From assembly GCA_019054805.1 (NCBI GenBank), contig JAHQIY010000009.1:620001-684000 (forward strand): a stretch of DNA of 64,000 nt, written 5' to 3'. The notes beneath the pieces are model-generated. The model did no database searches and was not told the DNA's origin. It saw only the letters and a list, made by a program, of their open reading frames with translations. The translations under genes were made by a program, and so were the position numbers. Origin of the DNA: Brachionus manjavacas (taxonomy: Eukaryota; Rotifera; Eurotatoria; Ploima; Brachionidae). Shown here piece after piece: positions 51,989 to 64,000 of this stretch. Each line of letters starts with the position of its first letter. Within the stretch, counting starts at the first letter, position 1.

Positions 51989-54900
51989 TCATTTATTCAT
52001 TTGATTTATTATTTTTTTCCAAATTTCGTAAATGCTGCTCATCTTTTCCTCATCATTTACAAATTCCCATAGTTTTTCGCCTTCTTTTGCTCCAAATATA
52101 TCCAAATTTTCAGGATACATTAATGCATGTTTTAATCTAATAGAATATTTTAATTCAATTAACTTTCTTAAAACCTATTTTGTTACTTTAATGAAGCTAT
52201 ATTTATCAATAAATCGCTGTCCACTATTTTTTCACAGTATTCAACTATTTGATAAATTGTAACTAAGAATGAAAAATTCTTCGAACTATCCAAGGATAAA
52301 TTGAGTTCACCGTTTTGTTCTTTTTTGAATGCGTCATTCAGATTTTCGAAAGGGTCCTAAAAATGCAACTGCTAATTTCAAAATTTTTTTTTTTGTTTTT
52401 TTTTTACCATTTTATCCAAAGTTAAATAAAAAGCTTTTTTTATCATCAATAAAATCCAAATGCTTAATAAATGCTTCATTTGACACTGCTCCAAAATCTT
52501 TTTAAAAATTCATCTATAAAAAATCAAAAATTTAAAAATACAAATTTACAGTCATTTTGAGAACCAATTGGACATTTTGTTCAAGATAAATCTTTTTTAC
52601 CAAATTCGACAGACTTTCATTCGGACATCCACAAATTGTTTTTGAATAGTTGATTAATATTTTTAGGACATTAAGTGCATCGGTCACTTCTTCGATACTT
52701 TTAAATTCTTGGAAGATGGTTAATTGGATTAATTGGTCGAGCAATTCCTTATAAATTTTTACTTTTTTATCTCTAAATATTTTAAAAAAATACTTGTTTT
52801 ATAACTGAATCTAGACTCTTATAGAAGTTGGATTCACCGATTTCATCTGAGCATAAAAATTCTGGTAAATTTATTTCAATCCGAGGCTTATTTTTTATGT
52901 AGCGCTCCACAGTTCGATTTTTTATATTCTCGAACAAAAACCAGTACTGAGTTTCTTTTTGATCATAAATAAAATTCGACTTTAGAATCCTTAAAAAGTC
53001 ATGGTCTGGATCAAAATCAATGAGATAATCTTTAAATTCTAAAATATTAGATTTGATTGTGGTTATTAGGTCATTTTTGTGATAAAATTCTAAAAAATCA
53101 TTCTGTGAATCAATCAAGTAATTGAGCAAAATGAAGCTCAAAAGACCATTTCCCATTTTAGTTGGTAAAAAAAAGGATAAATTGGTATCCATATTGAATT
53201 CGAATTCGTCATTTTGGTTAAAAGTAGGAAGCTCTTTGAGTTTTTGGTTTACTTAAAATTAAAAAAAAATTAGTTTTGCATTCTATTTTAAAAATTTATC
53301 ATTAAAACGAAAATTCTTTCGATTAGTTTTACAGTACATCCTAAAACTAACTTCATCGATTTCTTTCCTCTTCTTTCCTCCTTCTTTTCCTCTTCTTTCC
53401 TCCTTCTTTTCCTCTTCTTTTCCTCTTCTTTTCCTCTTCTTTTCCTCTTCCTTTCCTCTTCTTTTTCCTTCTTTTTTCTTAGAGGAAAGGAAGAGGAAAG
53501 GAAGAGGAAAGGAAGAGGAAAGGAAGAGGAAAGGAAGAGGAAAGGAAGAGGAAAGGAAGAGGAAAGGAAGAGGAAAGGAAGAGGAAAGGAAGAGGAAAGG
53601 AAGAGGAAAGGAAGAGGAAAGCGATGAAGTTAGTTTTAGGATGTACTGTATCTTAATTAATAAATAATTCTTTTTTACTTTTTACTTAATATGATTCAAT
53701 ATTAAATTGAAATTTTCTTAAATCTTTGACCGAATTACTAACTCAGTTGTTAGCAAACAAAAATTAATTAAGATCAGTTAAATTTTTTAAGATGACAATA
53801 TTAGCCAAAATTCATAGCTTAAATTTCAAATTTAAAAAAATTAATATGTCTGTTAATAAATGAACCCTGGTAAATTTTACTAATTTATAACAATTTAAAT
53901 GATAACATATTTTTTGTTTCAATTAAAGCTTTTTTTTTTTAAATAGTTTCTATTGAAAAATTAAAAAAATCCTAAAGTTGACCATAAATATATATTTCAT
54001 TCAATTTTCTGATCAAATTATTATTTTGTTCAAAATTTTGTTTTTAACTAATATTTAATAAATTATTTTTCAGATTCAAGCTTTTCTGTAAATTATTTAA
54101 TTTAAAAGAAGTTCAAGGCATTTGAAATTCATCAAATAATTAAAGGCTTTAATTAAATAGGAGATTACAAAAATTACCATATTTTTGAAGATATTGCTTT
54201 GAATTGAACCATGTATCCTGAAAAGCTTGAACAGAAATCATAAGATTTTCGTTACCAAACGATTTAGATATAATTCCTTTAGCCTCACAATACTTTATAC
54301 TAGTATTCTTAACCACATGCTTGGCCAATCTTTTGTAATACCCATCATTAATATGATTTATTAATTTCATCATGCTATTTAAATTTTTAATTAGTCTAAT
54401 TCGATGGTCCTAAAAAAAGATAATCAAATAATAGTAAATTAAAATTAAAAATTAATACATTTTCGATTAAATATTTAAGAATTTTATGCTCGTATTGATT
54501 AGTGAGGGCAAGTTTTGTCTTGAAAACACTGTAATCACATAATGGCTGATACTTCCATATATCTGGTACTTGGTAAAGAGTTAAAAACTCACGATTTTCA
54601 TCATCTACTATTTCGTAGGCTATGAAATATAATTTTTGAATTTCATCATTGCTATTCTTGGCTTCTTTTTGAAGTTCTTGTGTAGCCTGAGCTATAGTTT
54701 GCTCATATGATGTCAAAATGCAATCGATGAAATTATCAGCAAAGTCTCTTTCATATTTTTTTCTTTCTTCTTTAGATTGCCATTTTGTGAAGGAACTAGA
54801 TGGTGCCGATTGATTTGATAACATTTTATCACTTACCAAATGAAGTAAAACAAAAACCTGATCCATGTTTAAATTAAGTTTTTTAGATATTATTCTCAAA

Positions 54901-57900
54901 TCTTTGTGCAGATAATTCCAAAAGAAGTCCTTTAAATCCAATGTTTTGACATGCATTATTTCAATTAGTTCATTGGGCTTTGAATTTGTGGCAAAGTAAA
55001 GGATGCAATGAATGATAAATCTAAGTATGTGAAAATAGGCGGGATTCAAAAGGCGTTGATTTGCTGGATTATCATTTTGAGTGTTGGCAGAGGGCAAGCA
55101 ATAGCCTCGAAGTGTTCGATCTTGATCTTCCAAGCGAGTATTTCCAGGACACAACTCATGATTTGTTCCACCGATATTCTCGTTGCATTCAGAACATTTA
55201 GTGATAACCCATGGTCTACCACACTAAAAAATATCAATATTTATGTTCTGAATTTTAAATATATTTTTTCATTTGGAATAATCGAAATTTAGATTCTTTA
55301 AAAGTAAAAAATATTTTTTTTCTATCATCTTTTGTCAATTAACACATTAAAAACCAGCACAGAGTTGATCAAGATTCAAAGTCTATTTGACTTAAATTTT
55401 TAGATTTTTTTAATCTTCTGGGAAAAACTTATTTGATTAAAATTTTTAATTAAAATTTAAATTAAAAAAAAAATTCGATTCTGAGTTTAAAAAATTGAAA
55501 AAGATATTGATACTTTTTTCAAAAAATTTGTTCAAATTAATTTATTATAAAATCTATAATTGATTACTTGAAAAAATTATCAATTTTTTTTCAAATTAAA
55601 ACACAAAATATAATTAAATGTCTACCTTGCAAATTTTAATCATTTGCTAATATTTTTTAACCTACACAGTAGATAAAAGCAAAAAATTAGTCAAGAAATT
55701 TATACTGTTGGTATTACCGAAATAAATTTTGAAATAATTGCATTTAAAATTAAGTAACATTTTTAGTTTTTTTCAAACACTGATTTTTAGACATTTCAAT
55801 TGACAATTGGTTTAAAAAAATCTTTTAACATACCTTACATATGACATGATTATGCAAAGCTAATTAGTGAAAAAATTTGTCAGATTTTACAGAATTTTAG
55901 GTAAATTTTGTTAATTTTAAAAGGAAAAAAAATCCTGAAAAATATTCTCAAGGTAAATTCATTTTTTTTAAATTAATTAAATAATAAATTTTATTACAAT
56001 ATAAAATACACTTACATCAAATAAAATATATGGATGACCATTCGGGCAAGCTTAAAAAAAAAGTTTATTTTCTTGGTTATTTGAAAATTGTTTTTTATGG
56101 AAACATTTTTGAAAAGATTGTAATTTTTTCAGCTTTATAAAGTAAAATAATTCCTTAAAATATTCATCAATAAAACTCAAAAATAACTGATTTAGCATCA
56201 AAATTTTACAGGAATGCGATTTAAATGCTACTGAATGCTATCAGCCGCAACAAAAATTAATGATATCAGTTTTATTAATATAGGACGAATATTCAGTTAT
56301 ATAGAAAAAAGTAGATAAGTTATTTTTTTCACAAACGAGAATTGAAAAATTTCACCAAATTTTTTTTTGAATTATCCGATCAAATTATTATTTTTCCCAG
56401 CATATTTATTTGTTAATTTATAAAAATAAAAATTTAAAAACCAGATTCATTTTTTTTAGAAAGTGAACATTTTAAATGTCAGAAAAGTCATAATCTAAGA
56501 CAAAATTAAAATTATTTTAAATTAAAATTACTTTGTATCTTTAAATTTCAAAATATGAGAAACTTTTTTTTTTCTAAAATGATAAAATAATTATTTGCTA
56601 TTTTTTCGGTTAAAATATCTGAACCGAATAAATGCATTAAGATACATATATAAAATATTTATATATAAATCATCTCTATTTTCAAGCTAATGGCCAGTAT
56701 TTAAAAACTATGTCTATTTAATTTTAATTTAATTCTTTTTTTATTTTGTGGAAAGCTTTGAAAATAAATTAAATTGAAAAAAACAATCGTTTCAAAAACA
56801 CTGTATTTGCTTTTAAAATTTTTTGTTGATCATTAAAATAAAAAATAATGATCAATTAGCAAAAATCCAAAATAAGTGGTATTTTTTAACTTACCATATA
56901 AAGTCGGATTATCAGTTGTTCTGTTTTGTCTTAGAGCAATCAAATTGTCGTACAACGTGTCCTGAGGCATGCATGGAATAAACGACTCTTTGAATTTCAA
57001 TGGTGATTCCATCATATCAGCCAGAGGCAAAATCAAAACATTCTTGGAAAATTGGATGGAATATTTAAGCTGAAGCATCAACAAATTTAATTCAATTGAA
57101 CTGGAAACTTGCTGACTCATTTGGACAATTTCCTGCAAGTAATGGCGCTTGTGGGAATAGAGCTTTTCAAAAGGAACATTGATGATGTCACACGACAACA
57201 CATTAATGTTTTTTTGTACTAAGAGAACATTTTTAAATATACAAATTAGAAAATATGGAAACATCTTTTGGGGGTCCTTCTCCAAAACAGCCTGTAACTC
57301 TGTCGAATTTTGATTTTCAAAGCCGTGTTGAATGGCTCTTTTAATTTGTATGTATTTGCTTCCAGTTAGTACATAACGTTCAGTTATACCCAAATTGTCT
57401 CCAATTATTTGCTTGGGCGTCATCCAATTCATCATGGTATTGTTGGATATGAATTTGACACTGCTGAAACTGTATCGTCTGACGAATTCTTTAATCAAAA
57501 AGTTGAATACCGTGTTTGTGTAGCCCAGTGTAGGCTCGATGAGTCTTTTGACATCAGAAATTAGCAAATTTAGTTGAGAAATGTTTTTTATTGAGTCCAA
57601 AGTTTCTTGATTGTTTGTAGCTTTGACCAGAATTTTTAGGACAAATTTCAGCTTGGCCAAATACGACAGACTTTCAATGTTGTAGCTTAAAGTTTGATCT
57701 TGTAAAATAAAATCAAGGAGATGATGACCAGTTAGCAAAAATTGGCATATTCGCTCAGCAGCATTTATTTCCTCATCAATAGATTTGTTAATCACATCGT
57801 CGAAGAGTGTCTCTTCAACACATATCATAAAATGAACAGCTGTTTCGGTATTTTTATAAATATTCTGATCAGTCTGATTAAACCATTGATTTAAATAATT

Positions 57901-60900
57901 TAATGATTTTTCATAGTTTTTGAATAATAATTGCAGCAAGAGCTTGCTGGTTTTGTTGTCTAGATCGAATGTTCGTTTGCTTGAAAAAATTCTGCCCTGT
58001 ATGGTCACTCGGCAAATGGATTGAACAGCATCATTCTCTGGCTCAAAGCAAACTACCAGATTTTCCACCACGTTCAAGTAAAAAATATTTAATCTTTGTA
58101 TGAATTTTTTGTACGGTTTAGCATTTTCCCTTTGAAAAGAAAATTTATTACCAATTCACGTAATACAGCGGTGCTTTAACACAAGGATGTTTGGTAAATT
58201 TTAAAGTGAATTTTTCAGTTTTGTTAAATTTCAGCAAAATTTTTATCTTTAACGAAATTTGACTTAAAATTTTTTCCGTAAAAATAATTAAAAAATGGTA
58301 AATAAAGTAAAAATTTCAAAAATTAATTTAATTTTTTTAATTATTCAAACAAAAAGCCTCTAAGATTTTAAATTGGCTTAAGCTTATTAGCTTTACATAA
58401 TTCTAAAGTTGAATTATCTGTCACTGATAGATATTAAAATTTAAGAGTTTATTTTAATTCAAAATAAATTCAAAAAACTTTTGCAAGTCCAGAAAATAAA
58501 TAAAAGATCTAAATTCAAGATTTTATGTCGATCAAGTTAATTAAGGAAACCTATTGGTATTTCAAACCTGCAGTAGAAAGTTCATTAAAAATGATTTCAG
58601 AACAATTGAATAATCTGAATAAAATGTTAACAAAATCAAATGAGTAAAATAAAGAACTAAAATAATTAATTTAAAAGTGAAAGTTTAATTTCTACGCGAA
58701 TAAAACGGAAATTAGATAAAAAACAAAGTGTTGAAAAGGAAAAAGAAGCTTACATGTAAATCTGAGTATCTATTAGAAAAAAAAAGCTAAAAATTTTTAT
58801 ATTATATTTGGAATAGAGCAAAGAAACTGAAACATTTATCAAGAAGAATGTTACAAATGCCATGAAAATTTTGATAGTGAGCATGGATTAAAGGAGTATA
58901 GAAATAAAACTTTATTTAATTGGAAAAAAAATGAAAAAAATAATTCTCTTTTTCTAAAAAAGAAAACCAAGCAAAAGTTTTCTTTTATCCAAAATAAAAT
59001 ATTTGAAACTTTTATATAATTTTACGAATATTAAACAAAAATAAGTTTTTTTATTTTTAAGATGATTTTTATCTTGATTGAAGTAATATTTAGATTAGTC
59101 CTATAATAATTTAGTAGTATAAATTGATAATGAGTTATTTAAATTTGATTATAAATAATTTTACTTGAATTAAATTAATATTTTGAAACCACATGTTTAA
59201 TCAAAAAAGAAAAGCACAAAGTTGGTGACTCTATTTTTTTTTAAAAACTAAATTTCAAAAACTTACCTAAATTCTTTTTAGAAATTTTTATGATAAATTA
59301 AGAAAAGAAATAAAAAACAAAAAAAATTTTAATATTCATTTTTATTTATTTTTTACAAATTTACGTATTTTTTAGTCTCACAAAAAAGCCTAAATATGTA
59401 ATAATGTATGCCACTCTATCTTGCATTTGTAAAGATAATTTTTAATTGCAAGAAAAAAGTTATAACAAGGCGAACCAAGAAAGAAAAAGATTCTTTTGCT
59501 ATGGCGAACTTTTTTTTGAAATTTTTTTAAAGAATTAAGATACATTAAACTAACAATTCTCAGGAAATAAGTTTTTTAAATTTTTTTAAAAAATCAAAAA
59601 AAAATCTTAGATTGTTAAAATTCTAGCTATTCAAAAGTGACCCGATATTTTAATAATTCTAATTTTTCATACAGTGTTTTACTTTAAACCGCAGAACGGG
59701 TAATATTACATCATTTAACGTAATTTTCATCAAAAAGTGTACGATTCCAAAAAATTAATTCAAAAGTAGGATGTAATAAAATGTTAGCTTAAGGTATTTA
59801 AGCCTCATCTATAATTTAGCATTTTGCTGAAAAATTTAATCAAATACCTTTGAAAAGATATAAACAAAATAATATTTGATTTGATTTTTTGATTCTTAAC
59901 TTCAAGTTGGCGAATTTTGTTCATAAGAAACAGAATTTGGAGAATTCATTATTTAATTTTATCACAAAAAAATACCTTTTTTTACAGTTTTTGACATTTT
60001 TTGTGTAAAATTATTTAAATAAAATGAAAAAACTAAAAAAATTTAATAAAAAATCAAAATTTTGTTCGAAAAATTGGACTTTTTTGGCGTCAGCGTTTTG
60101 TTAAGTTTTACTTGAAATAACGTAATTTTACATCACTTTATTTAAGTTTACATTTTATTACATCTTACTTTTGAATTAATTTTTTGTAATCGTACACTTT
60201 TTGATGTAAAATTACGTAAAATGATTTAATATTACCCTCCTGCGTTTTAAAGTAAAACACTGTATAAAAAACAAAATAATTAGATAGCTGAATGTCGAAA
60301 TTTCAAGTCTTTAAAAAAAAGTTATCTAGATTGAAAAAAATTGGATCGATTAAAAACTGAAATGATCATGGTGGAAATTTTTTATTAATCTTTTAGCTAA
60401 ATAAAAACTTTCTACTTACTCTACTTGGTCTAGGCTAACGCCAATTTGATTGTCAATCAATTTAACTTGGATTTTTTTCCTACAACCCTTACAAACTGTT
60501 GTTTGGTCAACCATTCGTAGTTTCATAACATTTTCACAATCCGAACAAATCAAGCATTCACAATCTTTAGTGTTTATTTTCTTGTAAACAGAACATTTCT
60601 GTTGGCAGCATTTGGGAACGCTTGATTCTAAAAAGCAGTGATTTCTTGCTTTATCCACACAAAATAACATAAAATCATGAATCATTTCGATGGTATTTAG
60701 TGTGCCAAAATCGAAGCGATTTTTTATAATCATCACTTTCAGTTTAAGCAATAAATCCGAATAGACTGGAGCAATAAAGCTCTCTACTCGGCCACATACA
60801 TCATTATGAAACAAGTCCAAAAACTGGAATGAATTAATCTTGAGGCAAATAGTTTTATACAAGCTTGAATCGGCTTTGCTCTTGGCAAATAGAAGAAGAT

Positions 60901-63024
60901 TTCTGACCATATTTATGAGAGTCTTTAGTTTTTTATTTAAAATGTGCAAATTTTCCAGTTTTTCGATTTCTCGACTAAACTCATCAATTGTAAATACACA
61001 AGACTCAATTTCCAAATTGTCAAAAGTACTCTTTTTTACCAAATGCTTGCATATGCTTGGTTCTAAGGTGGAAAATTTGAGGAAAAATTCAATTTTTGGT
61101 CTAAGAAGTGTATAGGCCAAATGAATGAATGGAAAACTTATTTTGATATCTGACACATCAATGTCACTTAGAGAATTGCTGATTGCCTTTTTGACCACTT
61201 GTATTTGATCTTGGTCCTTAATTCTGCAGTTTATGAGAACAAAATCGCTCAGGTAAAGATCAAACACTTGGTCTACTAGCTGTTGATTTAGATTTTTTTT
61301 TAATATTTTAAAGCAAGCTGTGTCTTGGAACAAATTCGGTATTGTTCTGGCAAAATGCGCAAATTTTTCACTTTCCTCCATTAGGTTCGATATTCCGTCA
61401 AGATAATTTAGGCAAAAAGCGTTTAATTGCTGATCAATGGTCCAAAAAAATGGAATGTTCGAGCTGAATTGTTGGTCTGAGAAAAATTCCTTTTCAAGAA
61501 TATCAGATTTGCAAAAAAATTTATCCTGTTCTCTTCCATTCAACTCATCTCTCATTTCGCTGTAGTTTATCTTCAAAAATTCATAGTTGTTGACTATATC
61601 AATGAATAAATTGGACTTCCAGGCACAACTCTGGTCTAGTGTGTCCAAATTGGAGTGAATGTCGATTTTGGATAGCAAAAAAGCCAACAAAGGACTGAGC
61701 TTTGACTCCAGGTAAGATTTGCACGACTTTCTCAAAGTAGAACATTCATTTATTCGTCTAAAATTGACCACTTCCTTGCTGAACCAAGATTGGGATAGGT
61801 GCACATTGCCGAAATTGTTTTCCTTTTCTTCCTGAAGAGTGGCAATGCGTGACAAAATTGCCGATAGAAAAGTGTCATTTTCGCAAATTGTGTTAAAAAT
61901 TGCGATGCGCTCAATGGTTCGATTAATGTTGGTGTCGTCGATCATTGAGCATGAGCGGTGACAGAGAGTTTTGAGGAATTTTTTCAGATCGATGCTGGCT
62001 GAGTTGTGCAAGTTTTGGTTCAAAATTTTGCTCAAACTTTTGGATTTTAGGCTGTTTAAATCAAGAAGGTAATCGGATGAGTCCTCTAGTTCGTCCACAT
62101 GGTGGCACGACCACTGCGAAACTTGGAAGCCGGTGAATTTTCTGGAGAATTGGCGCGACAAATTTATCAACAAGACAATGAAGCAGTTTTTTAGGATACT
62201 TTTGTCAGCGATTGCTTCTTTGAATTTTTCATTAATGGAATGTCTGGCACAGGAGAGCAGGTCCGATTCCAACTTTGTGCTAAAGTCACACTGGACTATT
62301 AGGATTTTTCTGTCCTCATTTGTTTGGCACAAGAATTGTTCTATTTTTTTTGAAAATTGATTTTCAGTATCGAAAGATTTCAAGAGACAACTTGATATAT
62401 TGTCATTAGGTATATTCAAGCTCTCAGCTATTGATTTAAGGCTCTTTCGAGTCAGCAAAAATTTTGAATGAGTGGTCACTTGGAATAGGTTTTTTTTCAA
62501 TTCAGTGTTTTCTAAGTTATTTTTCAAAAGCTGCATCAAACTAAAATGGTGACAATTTTGAGTCAAATAGTCATTTTCTAGAAGATTTTTGTTCATTGCT
62601 CGGTACAAGTTGTCCAAGGTTGAGCACTGCAACAGGAGCATTTTTGCTTTGATTAAAGTTTCCTCATAAAAATCGGTTTCATAAATGTCATGAGAGTCTT
62701 TACTAACATAAAAGTCAACTCCATTTTGTTGTATTAGGTAAAGGATTATGCTAGCAAGAGTATCTCCGTGGTATCCTATGAAAATGTCGTTTAGTTTTAT
62801 ACCCATTTCCAGCCTGGCGAATTCAGCAATCCATTTTTCCAACATTTTGCACAAATTAATTTGATTGTCGTTGAGCATGGTGGCCGAATTGAGGAAGTGT
62901 TTCTCAAGACGATTAATTAGCGGTATGGGAAATATTTTCGAGTCATAGACAGACTCTTTATTTGACAAAATTATCATTCTGAAGTTTTCATGTACCAGAC
63001 AATTAACTCTTTGGGTGTTAATTC
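51989..63024 (-). CDS. RNF213: RNF213-like giant E3 ubiquitin ligase, C-terminal 1,977 residues (5' part outside window)
   Basis: Ten minus-strand exons: 63024-60420, 58129-56895, 56050-56016, 55223-54459, 54409-54178, 53251-52794, 52747-52550, 52497-52408, 52356-52187, 52136-51989, ending in TGA; every junction keeps phase. Exon 63024-60420 begins NTQRVNCLVHENFRMIIL and FPIPLINRLEKHFL, the end of the AAA+ part, then the E3 core with IFIGYHGDTLASIIL and a RING-like block (C-E-C-L-I-C-S-D-C, CKGC). The 35-bp exon plus 55223-54459 encode the RZ finger: CPNGHPYILFD|CGRPWVITKCSECN then IGGTNH. The last exons match the C-terminal domain (FFLPTKMGNGLLSFILLNYL; DPDHDFLRILKSNFIY; QCQMKHLL). In vertebrates RNF213 is a dynein-like AAA+ ATPase that ubiquitinates lipopolysaccharide on bacteria and coats lipid droplets; the RZ finger is the key catalytic zinc module. 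The RING lacks the usual His (Cys instead). Human protein is about 5,200 residues, so roughly 60% lies beyond 64000. Confidence 0.9.
53332..53648. mobile_element. 317-bp foldback element with polypyrimidine/polypurine arms
   Basis: Ends CAGTACATCCTAAAACTAAC...TTCATCG and its exact reverse complement (28 bases), flanked by TA on both sides, as for Tc1/mariner-type insertion. Inside, the left half is a run of about 11-bp units such as CTTTTCCTCTT and the right half is about 13 tandem copies of GAGGAAAGGAA, so each strand can fold onto itself along nearly the entire length. No coding capacity. It lies in the RNF213-like intron between exons 54409-54178 and 53251-52794. Confidence 0.85.
55224..56015. 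other. RNF213-like intron, AT-rich
   Basis: 792 bp between the two exons that together make the RZ finger. Only AT-rich sequence seen. The neighbouring intron 56051-56894 is likewise featureless. Confidence 0.5.
58130..59669. other. RNF213-like intron, AT-rich part
   Basis: Left portion of the 2.29-kb intron between exons 63024-60420 and 58129-56895. No coding frame, RNA gene or clear repeat seen. Confidence 0.45.
59672..60262. mobile_element. 591-bp element with about 115-bp terminal inverted repeats
   Basis: Left arm 59672-59787 starts CAGTGTTTTACTTTAAACCG and runs through TCAAAAAGTGTACGATT and AATTAATTCAAAAGTA; the right arm (about 60148-60262) is its reverse complement with scattered mismatches. 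TA flanks both ends (59670-59671, 60263-60264), as for Tc1/mariner-type insertion. The 360-bp centre has no coding frame. It sits in the 2.3-kb RNF213-like intron 58130-60419. Confidence 0.85.
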
Positions 63025-63820
63025 CTTAGATAATATTTTTAATTTAATAAAAAATACAAAAAATAACTTATTGATTTTAATTAATTAATGTTGCAGGTTT
63101 GAGTAGAAGTGAAATAAGTCACTAGTTTTGAACTTGAATAAAAAGTTCTTCTATTTTAGATTTATTTAGGCTAAAAAAAAGAATAATACTAAATAAAAAT
63201 AAAAAAAACCTATATTATATTTTTTTCTAAAGATTTATTAAAACATTTAATTTTTTTTAGAGGTTTTTAAAGGTATCTTTATTCACCTCGATCTTTATCC
63301 AAAATAAAAAATAAAAAAAATAATATCTTTGATAGTTGTTCTTTAAATTTTTTTATTTATTTTAAAGAATCTTATAATGACTGAGTCTAAGACTATGCAG
63401 ACAATAACTTAGTGGAATCAGAAATTCATTAATTCAATTTTAGGATATTTTTCTATTTTTCTTTAAGTATAGTTAGATTATTTGCTTTCATTACTGAAAT
63501 TATTTGATTGTTATAAAGGCAAGTTTAAAGAAATCGATCGTGGATGAAATTGAAATTTTAAAATTAAATGACTCAAAAAATTGTACTATTTTTTTCTCTA
63601 ATTTATTTTCAGAAAATAAAATTATAAATTTGCAAATAGTTAATTTTATTAATGACTTAAGAACATAAAATTAAATTATTAAAATAACGACTCGAAAGTT
63701 TTTGAAAAATTTCGTCTTTAAAGTCAGCAATTTTCAAATAATTTTGATTAATCAATTAACATTATTTTCGAAAAAAACACTGTCTTTTAATAAAAGAATA
63801 TAATTAGAAATAAAGAGTGA
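63025..63820. other. Upstream intron of the RNF213-like gene, AT-rich
   Basis: Begins at the acceptor before 63024. I looked on the minus strand for the preceding RNF213 exon and did not find it, so it lies beyond the window or beyond the repeat that follows. Confidence 0.5.
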
Positions 63821-63824
63821 AGAC

Positions 63825-64000
63825 AAAGTTTTCGGACTAAGTTTATGCTGCCATAAATTCCTCATTTTAAATGAAGATTTTTGGTCAATATTGAAAGAAA
63901 AGTCTACGATGATGGCTAGGAAGCAAAAACACTTCATCATCAATTGAGGCTCAGGATACTAAAATTTCTGCCTGAAATCCGCCCTGAAATCAATAAAGAC
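63825..64000 (+). mobile_element. Start of a mariner-like element (cut by window end)
   Basis: AGTGAAGACAAAGTTTTCGG, ACTAAGTTTATG and ATTCCTCATTTTAAATGAAG match the sequence at 32294-32360. About 90 bp further in, a frame with LRLRILKFLPEIRPEINKD, preceded by MMARKQKHF in another frame, could be a transposase N-terminus. Only the left end is inside the window. Confidence 0.4.

Noticed and set aside
52032-52262. Plus-strand frame of 76 codons
   Set aside because: Antisense to the last two exons of the RNF213-like gene.
53341-53635. CRISPR-like regular repeats
   Set aside because: The units are head-to-tail without unique spacers and lie in a foldback element of a eukaryotic intron.

Overview
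This is AT-rich eukaryotic nuclear DNA with interrupted genes, most introns being about 45-56 bp. The genes are of animal type: TECPR1, RNF213, SPT16, PTGR1, a C9orf85 homologue, a Ly6-type surface protein and probably NOPCHAP1. Very high A+T, tiny introns and a dense mix of LINEs, Ty3/gypsy, piggyBac, mariner-like, MULE and MITE-like relics suit a small invertebrate. A monogonont rotifer such as Brachionus is my best guess, at moderate confidence and from impression rather than comparison. Exon structures below were built by hand from GT/AG sites with reading-frame phase checked at every junction.

Layout. 1-330 (+): 3' end of a NOPCHAP1-like gene. 2019-2476 (+): two-exon GPI-anchored Ly6/quiver-like protein. 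3.4-9.6 kb: transposon relics (LINE, tnp2-type transposase, MULE). 10507-21444 (-): a three-exon C2HC zinc-finger gene whose 9 kb intron holds a young full-length Ty3/gypsy element (11570-17923, identical LTRs), a small inverted-repeat element and a LINE tail. 21.8-25.3 kb: LINE, mariner-like and piggyBac-like relics. 26081-27520 (+): nine-exon PTGR1. 27741-28298: two tRNA-Ile(AAU) genes on the minus strand in a tandem duplication. 28469-29367 (+): four-exon C9orf85/DUF2039 homologue. 30937-39061 (-): seven-exon TECPR1, complete, with repeat-filled introns. 40751-45350 (+): four-exon SUPT16H (FACT subunit), complete. 45.9-51.8 kb: LINE and piggyBac relics. 51989-63024 (-): ten 3' exons of an RNF213-like giant E3 ligase, whose 5' part lies beyond the window. 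The window ends in the start of another mariner-like repeat.

The host genes are unrelated housekeeping or immune functions: ribonucleoprotein assembly, autophagosome maturation (TECPR1), chromatin transcription (SPT16), lipid-enal reduction (PTGR1) and antimicrobial ubiquitination (RNF213). TECPR1 and RNF213 both act on damaged membranes and intracellular bacteria in vertebrates, but nothing here shows co-regulation.

The most unusual material is in the Ty3/gypsy element. Gag and Pol are in one frame separated by a single UGA followed by CUA, a known readthrough context. The Gag N-terminus carries a transmembrane segment. A third ORF looks like an RRM-type RNA-binding domain. The leader carries six copies of a short motif. 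Other notable items are a foldback element with polypyrimidine and polypurine arms in an RNF213 intron, a 591-bp element with ~115-bp inverted repeats, a MITE family sharing sequence with a transposase-bearing copy, and a decayed partial copy of the C9orf85 gene, intron included, inside a TECPR1 intron.
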